From NCBI GenBank assembly GCA_003024785.1, contig PUQB01000008.1:1-64000 (forward strand): a stretch of 64,000 bases of DNA, read 5' to 3'. The stretch's first letter is position 1. Each line of letters starts with the position of its first letter. Origin of the DNA: Selaginella tamariscina. Lineage: Eukaryota > Streptophyta > Lycopodiopsida > Selaginellales > Selaginellaceae. The position numbers and the translations under genes are program-made. Below the pieces are notes generated by a model. That model was not told the DNA's origin. It did no database searches and saw only the letters and a list, made by a program, of their open reading frames with translations. This document shows, piece after piece, positions 24,099-42,699 of the stretch.

Positions 24099-24455
24099 CA
24101 AATCCACACATCAAAATAATATCACATAGACACGTATATATACAACTCGACGCATGCACACATACAGGTAGTGATTGATAATGTATAGGATGACACACAT
24201 AATCATGAAGTACAAATTATTAGTAAGTAATCATACACAATTATTATCCATTATTAGTTCTAGTAATTGTGTTAACCATGTATAATGATTTTATATATAA
24301 ATAATGCACATATATATAAATATTAATACCATAAACAGATAGTAAAACAACAACAATTCAATTTCCATACATATACAATACATAAAAGAATTCCAATGGG
24401 TGAATAAATTATTTTGTCAGGTCGCTTATTCAAACGGAATATTCTTCAATTCCTT
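23809..24455. other. AT-rich spacer with (TA)n microsatellite
   Basis: No gene is visible. (TA)n tracts occupy about 24,036-24,098. It separates the transposon from the 3' end of the convergent-side gene. Confidence 0.7.
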
Positions 24456-26876
24456 TTAAAAGGCTGTTACCTCGGTCCTTGACACGGGCGGTTTCAATTC
24501 ATCCCACAAGAGCTTTGCACACTGATGCTCCAGACTGTCCATTTCTTTGGAGGCAGAATATTCGCTTCTTGTAGCAGAATATTCTATAGAAGCGGAATAT
24601 CCACTCGAAAGTAATTCTGGTTTCTCTATACGACTTGTTCCTCCTGCAGTTAAGAAATACATTTGTAAATGTACACACACAGACGATATAGTGTATTCTG
24701 TGTATGTGTGCATATACACACCGTGCGTGTGTGTGAATAAATATGTAGCATATGCTCACCATCGGAGAGTTCTGTGACTTGTGTTACAACCGGTGCAACC
24801 TTGAGTTGAGCAAGCCGGTATCGCTCAGCTCGGGCTCCGATAGCCTGTCCGATGATTGAAGCCGCAATAGTGAAAGCCATGGCGTACCTCGGCATGTTTA
24901 CGGCCTTCCTCATCATGGCAACGAAGGGGACTGCTGCGTGTACAGCAATGAACCATGAAGGCGAGAACTTCTTTGTGTGTTCTCGCCATATGCCCAATGG
25001 TACATTTGTTGCTAATCCTAAAAGCCCGATTGCGAGCACTTTTGATGGTAAGGGCTGTGGTCGCAGGTTCTTTGCAAATCCTATATACACCCAAATACAA
25101 TTTCCGTTAGTATTCACACATACAGACATTTTGAATGTGTAAGTGTAAAGGTTAACTAAACATAAAGTTCTCCCGTTTACAAGTCTATACATAATGCGTA
25201 CATCCTGTTTCCATGCATCTATATATATACATAATGCATCCAGCGTAACACACAGACGCACACACACGGAGTACCTGTTCGTGCTAAGGCTGCACGGGCA
25301 GCTACTATTGCGGGTGGACACCGGATTTTAGTTCCCGGTTTAAACATCTTAGCTACCAATGGTAATATTCCACTCACTGCCCGTGCAGATTTGGCTAAAG
25401 GACAATTCCCTGTTGCTAGCCACTCGGAACCCAAAACTTCATGGATATTATTCACCTGTACAATGAGAATACATTAGCTATGCTCCCTCTCTTTTTCACA
25501 CACACACGAGGCGTATATTGAAGTAATAAACTTTCACTGATTCTAGTTTTGGTGAAATCATAGCACATTCTTCTCTACACAAAACACAGAACGTATATTG
25601 TATATCCAGAAGTTCTGGGACAATACATATAAATGCAAAACCTACATACATTAGTAAGTGAAAGAACAATATGTGCTCAGTTGTATCTAAATATACACTT
25701 ATACATATCCTCTCTTATATACAGATCTGAGACAATAGATATATCACACACATGGACACAAACAGAACTTACAAGCAGGCACGTACCTTATCTTGTTTTG
25801 ACTCGGATTTCTTCTTCTTCTTCTTCTGTTCTTCCTTCTTCGCTTGCTGGTTGGCCATGAAAGCATCAAAATTGTATCTACCAGCACCAAATGCGGAGAG
25901 GCTAATGGTAGCAGCAGATGCAGCAAGTGGGTGGAAATCCATCTTTGGTACCTCAAGAGTATCCTTGCCATCCACAGATTGCTCTGTAAGTGGAATAACA
26001 CCGTCTTTCCCATGAAACAGCTTGAATGCGGTATCGAATCCCGGACCATCCTCAAATATTGGCCCTCTTGCTCCCCGGAGCTGTTGTGTATAAAAAGTAA
26101 ACTCAATTCAGTACATAAAAAATATAACCAAGTGGAATAGTTGATAAAAGGTTATGCATCTGCATGTCTCTTCATTAAAGAAACAATATATATGTGTGTG
26201 TGTGTGTGTGCGCGCTCTTGTGTGAATGTTTAGACTTTCTGCCATACTATATTAATCAATGAATACATAAACAACCAAACGGTAGGTAACCTACCTCTAT
26301 GTAGTTAACTATATCTAACATAGTACACATATATACTAGTATACACGCGTATATGTGCGCTGTAGCATTTCAGCTAATAAACGAACGTTTATTAAAAACA
26401 ATATAATCAAGCTGTATATCCCATGTATGTTAGAAATTATGAATTTGATCACAATCAATGCGTTAATCACACACATGTTCATGGACAGCTATGCATTTAT
26501 ATAAATATATATGTAGACAAACACACATATGCATATATATGTTATAGACGAACATACTTACTATAATCATGTATCTGAATTTCATACATGTTTTCGGGTT
26601 TTCGTGGAACCATGTCCATTTATACATAATCATGCATATGAATGTATATATGCTGTAGTACTTAATACAGTGAAATTATAATGCTATAGTTTATTAAACA
26701 TACTGTAAAGCCCAATTAACAAGGGGATTCAACGATTAAAATGGAGGACTTACCGGATTGGGGAATTTGATAGGAGCAAAGCTGTTGAAATTGAACACAG
26801 TCGGCTCACCAATGTTCCTCAAGAACGGACATCTCTGCACGCCTTCTGTGATCGTACTCTCCCCATCGCACGCCAT
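24456..26876 (-). CDS. Conserved plant protein of unknown function, putative membrane protein
   Basis: Five exons with GT-AG introns give 368 residues with no frame break: 26,754-26,876, 25,787-26,080, 25,275-25,455, 24,760-25,080 and 24,456-24,643. The N-terminus has CPFLRNIGEPTVFNF, then a block GPIFEDGPGFDTAFKLFHG (about 47-65). A Lys-rich stretch (about 122-139) and CPPAIVAARAALART (about 185-199) follow. Three hydrophobic segments lie at roughly 214-231, 241-256 and 266-281, followed by a charged tail. I recognise the conserved core as a family of uncharacterised green-plant proteins and cannot name a function. The start is the first ATG of the conserved N-terminus. It is divergent from IFT88, 643 bases apart. 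Confidence 0.88.
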
Positions 26877-27519
26877 TTCTCGAGAATTCACCGGAAATCC
26901 CAAACACTCTCTGCGGAAGATCGATCGGAATCTCTTGCCCTAGTTGAACACTTCCCCCACTCACGCTCTTCACCAAACCCTTAACGCGTGTGCTGCCCAC
27001 GATCTTGGATAAACGGCCGGCGTTAATTTCATCCGGAATTCCTTTGATCCACGGTAGAGATTAATTCCGCGTGTGGTTGCCACAAGCCAGGAATACATTC
27101 TAATCTAGGGTGGACATGAATTATGCCTGATCCGACGGATGAGATCAAGTCAAAAATTGACGACATTCCATTACAAATTAAAAAGGTTTGTGAAGTCAAT
27201 ATATGTACGCAAACCCAACAACTATTCCACTAAACTTTTAGAACATTCTAATAATAATTATATTTAGGGTTATGCATTATATCTCATGGATATGTTTTAA
27301 TAATGGTTAATCTTTTATTTCAGCTTTAGACTTTGTACGAAATAAAGGTCATACAAATATTAAAAAATAATAATCTTATAGTTATAGTTAAGTTAAGAGG
27401 CCTTCTATACTATATCAGGTTTGGCCTAAATTTTAATTTTATACTATAATACTAAATCTATATCATAATTGAATGGTTTAGATTAGTTGGAAAACTTGCC
27501 CTAATTTTTAGGGCACGGA
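26877..27519. promoter_or_regulatory. Shared upstream region of two divergent genes
   Basis: 643 bases separate the start codons of the unknown-function gene (-) and IFT88 (+). No gene lies between. The right half is AT-rich. A perfect inverted repeat GCCCTAA-TTT-TTAGGGC (27,498-27,514) sits six bases before the IFT88 ATG and contains the telo-box core CCCTAA. A bidirectional promoter is an inference from spacing only. Confidence 0.5.
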
Positions 27520-32930
<5,411 letters not shown>

Positions 32931-33870
32931 GCTCCTCAATTGTAAGTATATTCATACATACGTCCTTCCTCTCTCTCTCTCTCTCTCAATATAATTTTAA
33001 TATTGTGAACATAATTTATATAAAACAAACTGAGAATATTCTAACTTAGAGATTCCTATCGTATATGTATAACTTGATAATTATGATTAAATAAAAAGTG
33101 TTACATTTTTTCCTTACGAGGAAAATGTTTAAATAATCAATAGGACTTTTATGTTGTACTGATTAATATTTATTTGTACAACGTATATGCATAAATATAA
33201 CTGTAAATAAACTTATAGAAGTTTTATATTTACATATATACCCTTTAAAAACTTCAATCGTAATATTTTGATTTTTTAAAATAATAATATTAATTAAAAA
33301 TATATTTTCAATTCATAATATATTGCAAATGAAATAATTAAAGTTTATTAAGTGTTAAATGTTAAAAAATTGTCATAGTAAAAATTAGAATATTTTTAAA
33401 AATAATTATATTATATTGTGACATATAGGTTGTATTTTGGACCTAAATCTAATAAAATATAAATTAATTATAAATTTTTATTAATTTTTTAAAAATGTTT
33501 TTAATTTTTAATTTTGAAATTTATAAAGTTTTATACATATAAATATAAAACTTATATATAAATTTCAGCGGTATAAATGTAAATTTTCTATAAACTTATT
33601 ATGTAATTATATAAGAAAAATTAAGAATATATCAAGTCATATTTATATAATATCATAATAATAAATAATATAATACACAATATATTAATGTTTCATAGAT
33701 GAATAAATTTTATTTTTTATAATTATATTGAATAATAGTCCACGCTGGCCTATCAGGTGGCGCCCGTGTCCCATGACAACTGCCACGGAAGCACATTCCG
33801 TCCAAAACAGAATATACTTCCAGGGTTTGATTTAAAAATGAGGGTTTCATTTCTTGTTTTCACCTGAGCT
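32931..33870. other. Intergenic region between IFT88 and isoamylase
   Basis: AT-rich and non-coding. It contains a short (CT)n tract near 32,970 and a MITE-like repeat at about 33,203-33,585. The last ~100 bases, with two GGGTTT motifs, are the likely isoamylase leader. Confidence 0.7.
33203..33585. repeat. MITE-like inverted-repeat element, copy 1
   Basis: Its left arm (GAAGTTTTATATTTACATAT) is mirrored by its right arm (ATATAAATATAAAACTT). Related copies lie at 39,672-40,305 and 53,667-54,006. It has no coding sequence. Confidence 0.6.
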
Positions 33871-36678
33871 ATGGCGTTGGCACCAGGACTCGCCGTCTTC
33901 GATTCAAGGGTTTATCAAGCCACTGCATTCTTCGATGGGGCAGCGGCTTCGTGTAGCGATTCAGGACCGCTGCATTCTGGGAGTCACATTGATTCGAGGA
34001 GGAAATCCATGGTACCTTCATCTTCTTCTTCTTCAGGTTCATCGAAATGTGTCATTCTGTGCAAGAAATCGAGTGTCTGTGGCAATGTGAGGGATTCATC
34101 TGTCTCATGCCGGGCTATGGAGACGGCCAGCACGAGCTCGGAGAGTGTTGATGTGAAGAAACTGGCAGGTCGACCGAAGCGTGGAAGGCCACTCCCATTT
34201 GGTGCTACTCCTGTTGAAGGTGGGGGCGTTAATTTCTCTGTGCATTCAAGTGGAGCAGTGGCTGTTTCTTTGTGTTTGTTCACTGAGGAAGACCTACAAA
34301 AGGTAAAAAAACTCATATAATATTGTGTACACACACACGCATGGCATATATGTTTTTTGCAGGGTAAAGTGAGTAAAGAGTTTCCGTTACACCCGGTTTT
34401 TAACAGGACTGGAGACGTGTGGCATGTATATTTGCCAGATCTATCTCCAAACTTGTTGTACGGTTACCGGGTAAATGGGAAGTTCAACTTAGAGGAAGGT
34501 CGCTGCTACGATTTGTCTCGTATTCTTGTGGATCCTTATGCAAAGGTAAGCTTGTGTGTGTGTGTGTGTGTGCAGATAATGAAGTGTTAAAAGCATATAT
34601 AACATACATATATACATGTATGTATGTAAGTATGTAGATAAACATGTGTAAAACTTAATGTGCACAGGCTGTAGTTAGTCGGGGCAAATATGGTGATTTA
34701 GGACCTGGTGGCAGCTGCTGGCCACAGATGGCTGGAATGGTGCCTCAAGTAAACGACGAGGTAATGTTTATGAATAGTATGTTTATTATATGCTAGAAAT
34801 TATCTGTGTTATTAAATGATTACTAATCATATTAAGGATGTTATTTGCAGTTTGATTGGCAAGGGGATTCTCCCCTCGTCATAAACAGAAAGATCTTATC
34901 ATTTACGAACTTCATATGCGGGGTTTTACGCAGCATCCATTGGGTAATGTTGCATGCCCAGGAACATATCTTGGTGCTGTCGAGAAGCTACAGCATTTGA
35001 AGGTGAAAGGCTTATGTATATGTTATAGTCACACACACAACGCACACACGTCACTCCTGAATGACATGCTTTGGAATAACTGCAGGAGTTGGGGATCAAT
35101 GCCATTGAACTGATGCCTATTCATGAGTTCAACGAGTTGGAGTATTACTCATACAATCCTGTGATGGGTGATCACAAGTAAGGCATTACAACTGTTCATT
35201 AAACATATTGTATGCAAGTTCGCATAGTAACTAGAGAATTACGTATTTTATGGTAGATGTATTATTTTATGTTAGGATGAACTTCTGGGGTTATTCGACT
35301 ATCAATTTCTTTTCGCCAATGACGAGATATGCATCTTCTGGTATACGGAATTGTGGTCGAGATGCGATCAAAGAGTTCAAAACCTTGGTGAGGGAAGCTC
35401 ACAAGCTTGGGATTGAGGTGTGTGATGGTTGTGAATATGTATATAATATAACTAAGCAAATTACTACATTAAGTTTTACTAACTTCTAAATTGACACCAG
35501 GTTTTTATGGATGTAGTTTTCAACCATACTGCTGAAGGGAATGAAATGGGACCAATTATTTCTTTTAGAGGCCTGGATAATCGGGTGTATTACATGATCG
35601 CGCCGAAGGTTTTGAATTTTCTAAAAACTATCCTTCTGCTGCATACACATTTACACACACACACACACATGAATGCATATAAATATGTCAATGTTTTAAT
35701 TTATATGTATATCGTATGTGTGTGCGTGTAAAAAGTATACGTATACAAATAGAAGATGATTTTACTTTACAGGGTGAGTTTTACAATTATTCTGGATGTG
35801 GCAACACATTCAACTGTAATCATCCTGTGGTCCGACGATTCATTGTCGATTGTCTCAGGTACTCTCTCTCTCTCTCTCAGTGTGCTTGTCGATGCATATG
35901 TATGTGTGTAGGTTTCTATGTATATCTAACACTTGTCTTCCAGGTACTGGGTTTTGGAGATGCATATAGATGGTTTCCGATTTGATCTTGCCTCTATACT
36001 GACCCGAGCAAGTAGGTATGTCCAATGCTGGATACTATGAAATATATAGCAAAAACTAAGATATTGTCAACTATGATAATCACATCATATTGTAAGTAAT
36101 CCACTTTCTTGGGAATCCTGATATTATCTTTTTCTTCTTAGCCTGTGGGATCGGACCAATGTCTTTGGGTCAGTTGATGATGCAGATGGAGATACAGTAA
36201 TAACAGGCACCCATTAACTGAGCCACCGCTTATTGATATGATAAGCAACGATCCTGTGCTGAGGGGCGTTAAGGTGTACACACACACACACACACCTGCA
36301 TGCAGACATATTAAAGTTTTTGAACTTTTTACATGTTTACGAAAATTGACAGCTGATTGCTGAAGCTTGGGATTCAGGCGGGCTTTATCAAGTTGGAAAC
36401 TTTCCTCACTGGGGTATCTGGTCTGAATGGAACGGACAGGTATGGTACTGATCTGACATGTATAATTTGCACCGTGGGCACGCACGCGCACACACACACA
36501 CAACATGCAACACATGATGCAATATTTACAGTATCGAGATACAGTACGGCTTTTCATCAAAGGAACTGATGGACTAGCTGGGGCGTTTGCACAATGTTTA
36601 TGTGGCTCACCACATCTATATCAGGTCTATATTTTTGTCGTTCTATACAACGAAATGCATACTACTAACCCTCCCTCC

Positions 36679-36711
<33 letters not shown>

Positions 36712-38204
36712 TCTTACATATTATATACATATACACACGGTGTATATTTTTGTTTGTTAATATGCTTTAGTCTTGTGCTGCAGGAAGGAGGCAGAAAACC
36801 TTGGCATAGTGTCAACTTTGTAACGGCTCATGATGGTTTTACTCTTATGGATCTTGTATCGTATAATTCAAAGCACAATATAGCAAATGGAGAGAGTAAC
36901 AATGACGGTGAAACCCATAATAACAGTTGGAACTGTGGAGAGGTGACATGATTTAACTATACATACAAGGAAACGCGCGTTGACGTGTGTGTGTGTGTGT
37001 GTCTTTTTAATTCAAATTTGCTGCATTTACAACAGGAAGGTGAGATTGTGAATCTCACTGTACGTAGATTAAGGCATAGGCAGTTGCGAAACTTCTTGGT
37101 TGCGCTGATGGTCTCTCAGGTAGGATTCATATAAGGAGCGCTCTCTCTCCTCTCTCTCTCCATATATGTGTGTGTGTGTAACATGCACGCTTGGCTTCTT
37201 TGCCAGGGAGTGCCAATGGTGACAATGGAGATGAGTATGGTCATACAAAAGGAGGCAACAATAACTCGTATTGTCACGACAATGCCGTAAGTCTTTTGTT
37301 TAATCATATTTATTCTCATTATTATGAGTATTGTCAACTTTGTAATATTGTTTGGAAGTGTTGACATGTTCCCGCAAAAGTTTGTTTTGTGTAGATCAAT
37401 TATTTCAGGTGGGACAAGCGCAAACAGATCCTACTGGGCTCTTTAGATTCTCCCGGCTGTTGTTCAACTTCAGAAGGCAAGTTGTTTCACATATATGTAC
37501 ACACACACACGTTACATATGTGCACGTATATGTATATTTATATACTCACAGGGAATGCGAGTCTCTGGGTTTGGGAGACTTTCCTACAGCAGAGCGCTTG
37601 GATTGGCATGGTGTTGTCCCAAACACTCCCGATTGGTCAGAATCTAGCCGCTTTGTTGCTTTCACCCTGGTACGTGTGTGTGTGTGTGTGACACTAAATG
37701 TTTATATCATGAATTAACAACCAGGGCACAAGTTAACGTGTTATGTATTGTTATAATAAAATAGTAAAAACTTTAGTTTTCTTATTTCTATTTCCCTGCA
37801 TAAAAGATTAATGTAATGTAATATATGGATTGACATACTGAAAGAATACTCTCAACTATATGAATCAAGTTCATATATATATATATATCATTATGCACGT
37901 ACGTGCGTGAGTGCGTGTGTGTAATAAACTTCTTATTTCAGGTTGATGCAAAGAAAAGGGAGCTGTACATTGCATTCAACACAAGCCACTCCCAGTTCTT
38001 GTGACACTCCCAGAGAGGCCGGGATTCAGATGGCAACCAGTAGTTGATTCTAGCAAACCTTCACCGTACGATTTCTTATCGGACGACATCTCGGACTTGG
38101 CTACCGCCATTGCACAATATAGTCCCCTTCTCAACGCCCATATCTACCCCATGGTTAGCTACAGCTCCATCATTCTTGTACTGGTGCCTGTTAACGAGTA
38201 TTAA
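33871..38204 (+). CDS. ISA1: Isoamylase (starch debranching enzyme), ISA1 type
   Basis: This GH13 enzyme hydrolyses alpha-1,6 branches to shape amylopectin in plastids. Eighteen exons: 33,871-34,302; 34,363-34,545; 34,668-34,760; 34,851-35,002; 35,086-35,177; 35,276-35,417; 35,501-35,608; 35,773-35,858; 35,944-36,015; 36,142-36,273; 36,353-36,439; 36,532-36,624; 36,784-36,942; 37,036-37,119; 37,207-37,286; 37,395-37,476; 37,552-37,669; 37,942-38,204. The Ser-rich first ~90 residues suit a transit peptide. The starch-binding-type CBM48 domain spans exons 1-3. Catalytic regions are present: DVVFNHT (exon 7), DGFRFDLAS with the nucleophile Asp (exon 9), AEAWD with the acid Glu (exon 11), TAHDGFTL (exon 13). 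[19 protein letters not shown] favours ISA1 over ISA3; intact catalytic residues exclude ISA2. Intron 16 is GC-AG. Five apparent one-base losses (near 34,873, 36,211, 37,227, 37,415, 37,991), mostly in homopolymers, look like assembly error. Confidence 0.92.
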
Positions 38205-38394
38205 TTTATGTAATTAAATTCTTTTAATCGGCTTATTTATTTTTTTGTTTGTTAAGTTGTACACGTAGATTTTTGTACACATTGTATTGTACACGTAGAT
38301 ATTTTACATGTTAATACTTTACACGTAGACGTTTTAATTAAGACTGTATGTGTCTGTTTAAATGCATCAGGAAATCATGCTCTCTGTGTGTGTG

Positions 38395-38831
38395 TCTCTA
38401 TATATATATACACACACACACACACATATAATATACATATACAGATAAATATACATATGTGTGTGTGTATGTATAGGATTAATTTAAATTATAAATTGAA
38501 TTACACATTTATATAGTTAAATACGTAAATAAAACTTCACTTTTGTAAAACAAAGGGACTAACCTATATATTTATACAGAACGTCTTACGTAATGAATAT
38601 TAACATATACAGACAAGCCAATATATCAAATTTTTTATTCGGTTTTTTTAAACACATTTCAAATGTTTAAATAATGTTAATCACATGAATAGAACAACTT
38701 ATGTTTTTATAAAAAAAGGAAAAAATAATTAATAAAACAAATTTGTTTATACTATAACATCATTTTCAATTAATTACTTTTCATTTTCGAAAACCCTCCT
38801 TTACACATGAATGAATGGCCTATCTCTCTCT

Positions 38832-38896
<65 letters not shown>

Positions 38897-39660
38897 ATAT
38901 ATAATATGTGACAGTAAATCCTTTTAAAAAAATGAAATAAATGAAACTACTTATCACAAATTTGTTTTTACGAATGTCTTTTATAATTGAGCAATTAAGA
39001 TATTTATATAAAAATCTAAAGTTTTCATTATTTAACATATTAATTGACATGTGTCTTAGTATATTTGGATATGTGATAAGTTTTTTTTAAGATTTAATAT
39101 TTAATTTAACTTAATACTTCATTTATTTTTACTAGATTTATATAAAGACACAATTTATTATTTTTTTTAAGTTAACATAAAGGAGAACATGAAAATACAT
39201 TATGTATATTTTTAATAATGTGCAATCAAATGTATAAAATTAAATATCATATAAACTTTACTAAGTGATAATAAACATTACTAAATATAATTATAAGCAT
39301 ACTATTTTCTTCTTATTTTATGCTCTACACTAATATATATGTATATATGTATTCCTTATCATTTTTTATTTGAAAACAACACTTCAGTAAATACTTTGTA
39401 ATGTAATTTCACAAAATAAAGTAATACATTTATTTTGTTAGTTCTCTTTATCAATCACTTAAACAATAAAAACATGTTAATATTTATGTGTGTATTATAT
39501 TACATATAATAGTACAAATTCATATATATATATTTGTAAATCATGTAGATAATTTATAACAAAGTTAGTATATGACATATTTATAAGTAAACTACCTTAA
39601 TATGTTATTTATGTAACTTTTATATACAAATTTTATTCCATAGATTGATGTTTTATCATT
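38395..39660 (+). repeat. Direct duplication, unit 1
   Basis: This block matches 46,600-48,730 in the same orientation and order. Shared pieces include GGGACTAACCTATATATTTA (38,554 and 46,747), CACATGAATGAATGGCC-like text before a microsatellite (38,806 and 46,990), and the block near 39,080-39,220 against 47,330-47,460. Divergence and indels are substantial, so the duplication is old. Confidence 0.75.
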
Positions 39661-39671
39661 AATTTAAGAGA

Positions 39672-40305
39672 AAATTACATTTATATCTCTAAAATTTATT
39701 ATATTTACGTTTATACCCCTAGAAATTTTATATTTACATATATATCTCTTTAAAAATTTTAAATTTACATATATACCTTTGAAAAACTTTAGTTATAATA
39801 TTTTAACTTTTAAAATAATAATATTAACTAAAACATATTTTTATATATGTTTATGATTTTAATTTAAAATATTAAAAATTGACTAATTTTAATTAATATT
39901 TATTCACATATATATCCTTGAAACTTCAATTTAAAATTCATAATTTCAAAATAAAAAATCAAAAATATTTTTAAAAATTTATTAAAAACTTATAATTAAT
40001 TTTTATTTTATTATATTTAGGTCCAAAATATAACCTATTAACATATATATCACAATATAATATAATTATTTTTAAAAATATTTCATTTTTTACTATGACA
40101 CATTTAACACCTAATAAACTTTAATTATTTCATTTATGAATCAAATATATTTTTTAGTTAATATTGTTATTCACTGGATATTCCCCTGCACATGCTGGAG
40201 AATCTCCCGCACATTCCCCCTTCCCTGCTGCTCGGTGAATTTGTAAATATAAAACTGATAAGAATATATATAAATATGATAAATTTCAGAGGTATAAATA
40301 TATTT
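39672..40305. repeat. MITE-like inverted-repeat element, copy 2
   Basis: The longest copy, with arms of about 60 bases built on CTCTGAAATTTATCATATTT and GTTTTATATTTACA motifs. A GC-rich stretch of ~75 bases (about 40,170-40,245) sits inside this otherwise AT-only unit and looks inserted. Confidence 0.6.
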
Positions 40306-40659
40306 TTTTCTTATTTTAAATCATATACATACGAAAGTGTACATATGCACACATGTTCTTAAAATAATGATAAAAAATAAAATTTATATGTAAAAAAGTT
40401 ACATAAATAATATAAAGTATTTTTCTTATGGATACATTATAAAGGTGTGCATATTTTTTATTAAAAAAAAAAATATCATGTACATTTTTTAAAAATGTTT
40501 ACTCATTAAACATATAAAGTTGTCAAACATGATATGTAGTTAAAATACTGCATTTAATTAATGAATGAATGCCATATGTATCGAAATAAAATAAAGTTTT
40601 AATAATTTTAGTAACAAAGAATTCTTTTATAACATTACGGTTTTAATAATTATGTATCA

Positions 40660-41096
40660 TGTCCTTTGTGTAGAAACAAGGAAGTGAGTAGTATTCCGAG
40701 AACAAAGAAGCTTGACTCAAAAGCAGGACAAGGAGCAAGACAGGGATCAGGACAACCAAGAACAAGACAAGAGCAAGAAGCAAGGAGCAATACAAGACAA
40801 GATTAATCGTAGAAAGACTGGTGTTGATAGTAACTAATTATTCAACAATTAGGTCAGAGCTTTTATACTCACAACTCCAAGCTAATCTGGTCATGAGCTA
40901 AAATAGTGACCTTATCCTCTATCCTATAGTATATCCTATAGGCATATCCTATAGGAATATCCTGTAAGTATATCTTGTAGGAATATCCTGTAGGTATATC
41001 CTGTAGGAATATCCTACAGGCATATCCTGTAGGTATATCCTATAGGCATATCCTAACCCATATCCTGTATCCTGCATCCGGTATCGGGTCATGACA
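40660..41096 (-). repeat. 3' LTR of the second chromodomain element
   Basis: It ends GGGTCATGACA, and its right part is a run of ~12-base ATATCCTGTAGG-like units (about 40,925-41,060). It is shorter than its partner. Confidence 0.85.
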
Positions 41097-41199
41097 GCAC
41101 TCTTCCTAAAGACGAGTTTTACGAGTCTTAGGATCTGGTTTAGCAGGATAACTCCGATGAAAAGCAGCAACTTTGGAAAAAGCATAGAGTAAGTTATAT

Positions 41200-42549
41200 G
41201 CAGGTTCCCAAGTGCGATCGATAGGCAAATAACTTTTCCAATCCACCAAGTATTAAAGTTGGCAGCGATGAAGACGGGAATCAAGGATGGCTGCAACTTC
41301 GTACTCAGGTTCACCGTCAATGACCACAGGAGGGGAGGAGAAGAAGCAAAGACCAAGAAGAAGAGAAGAAGGATGATACGGCTCCAACAAAGAGGTGTGA
41401 AACACAGGATGAAGTTTCACTGTAGATGGTAATTCGAGTCGGAAAGCTACAGGATTGACCTCGGCCACAATCCTATAAGGGTTCAATCATTAAAAATCCA
41501 ACTTAAAAGAAGGCCTGTTGGTGCGAATGTGCCGACGAAGAAGCCACATGAGATCACCAATCTTGTATGCAAGTGCCGGTTGACGATGAGCATCAGCATG
41601 ACGCTTGTACCGTTCCTGTGCCTGATGAAGATGAACCTGGAGTCCTCATGTACCTGACGAAGATGCTGGAGACCATCCTGTACTGCAGGAGTGAAAGAAG
41701 GAGAAACAGGAGGAGCAAAGTCAAAACATGGATGGTAGCCTGTAAGAGCAAAGAAAAGTGTCTGTGTATATGCGTGAACGGAATTGTTGTAGGCAAACTT
41801 CGCCATTGGAAGAAGGTCCAACCAGTTGTCTTGTTGGTAACTGATGAAGCAGCGAAGATATTGCTCCAAGGTTTGAATCATGTGTTCTGACTGCCCATCA
41901 GTTTGTGGATGGTATCCTGAAGAAAAGTTCGCTTTAACCTGTAGACTCTGGAGAAGTTCTCACCAAACTTGGACATGAATTGTGGGCCTCGATCATAAAC
42001 AATGCTCTCAGAAAGACATGATGTCGGAATAATTTGCGGATCACCAACTCAGTGGTTGTCTATGGTAGGAAATGAGCTTGTTTGATGAAACAATCAACCA
42101 CCACAAGAACTGTATCAAACCACGAGAAGGAGGAAGATCTGTGAGGAAATCCATAAAAATGGATCTCTAAGGAGCAGAAGGAACAGGAAAATGACGAAGA
42201 AGACTAGAGGTGCATGACGAGGCATCTTCGACCTGTTGCAGGTGTCACAACTCTGTACAAACATTTCCATAAAACCTCATAACCCAGGCCACCAATAGTT
42301 GTGAGTCATCAACTCAACTGTCTTGGCCACACCAAAATGTTTTGTAGCCGGGGTATCATGACAATCCTGTACCACACGAGTCCTGCAAACACCAACAGGA
42401 ATGTACATGAGACCTTCCCGGTACAGGAGTTCATCCTGTATAGCAAACAACTTGTAGTCTGTACGGGAACTGGAGGAAGAGGAACTTGCGATGTTAGAAC
42501 TAATGTGTGAAAATACATTCCTTGCCAAGTCGTCTATAGCTAATTGCAA
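41200..42549 (-). pseudogene. Integrase and chromodomain-like end (fossil)
   Basis: The zinc-binding N-terminus lies near 42,280-42,460 and core remnants continue to about 41,480. The C-terminal domain (41,253-41,486) includes [12 protein letters not shown], typical of Ty3 integrases. A chromodomain-like segment (YLVDWKSY, RTWEP) follows at about 41,200-41,260. Fossil and broken. Confidence 0.8.
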
Positions 42550-42699
42550 ATGGATGTCCTATAAGAGTGTGGAATCTGCTGGAGCTTGATGAACTTGTAG
42601 TGCTGCAATCCGAAGTCGATCAGGACCCAACAAACTTGCTTTTGACAGTCATATGCAGATCGCCCGGGGTCGGTGCAAGGTAAGAGCGCCTAGACAATG

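Larger units (their letters stand above)
38205..40659. other. AT-rich intergenic region downstream of isoamylase
   Basis: No gene is seen. It contains (CT)n followed by (AT)n (about 38,822-38,892), the first arm of a direct duplication (38,395-39,660) and a MITE-like repeat (39,672-40,305). Confidence 0.75.

Noticed and set aside
24016-24198. Short ORFs over (TA)n and (CA)n repeats (also at 28,215, 31,289, 32,380 and elsewhere)
   Set aside because: Their peptides are translations of microsatellites (runs of Tyr-Ile, Cys-Val or Thr-His) inside introns or spacers.
27066-27090. RFX X-box upstream of IFT88
   Set aside because: Only a half-site-like GTTGCC is seen, and RFX factors are not known in land plants.
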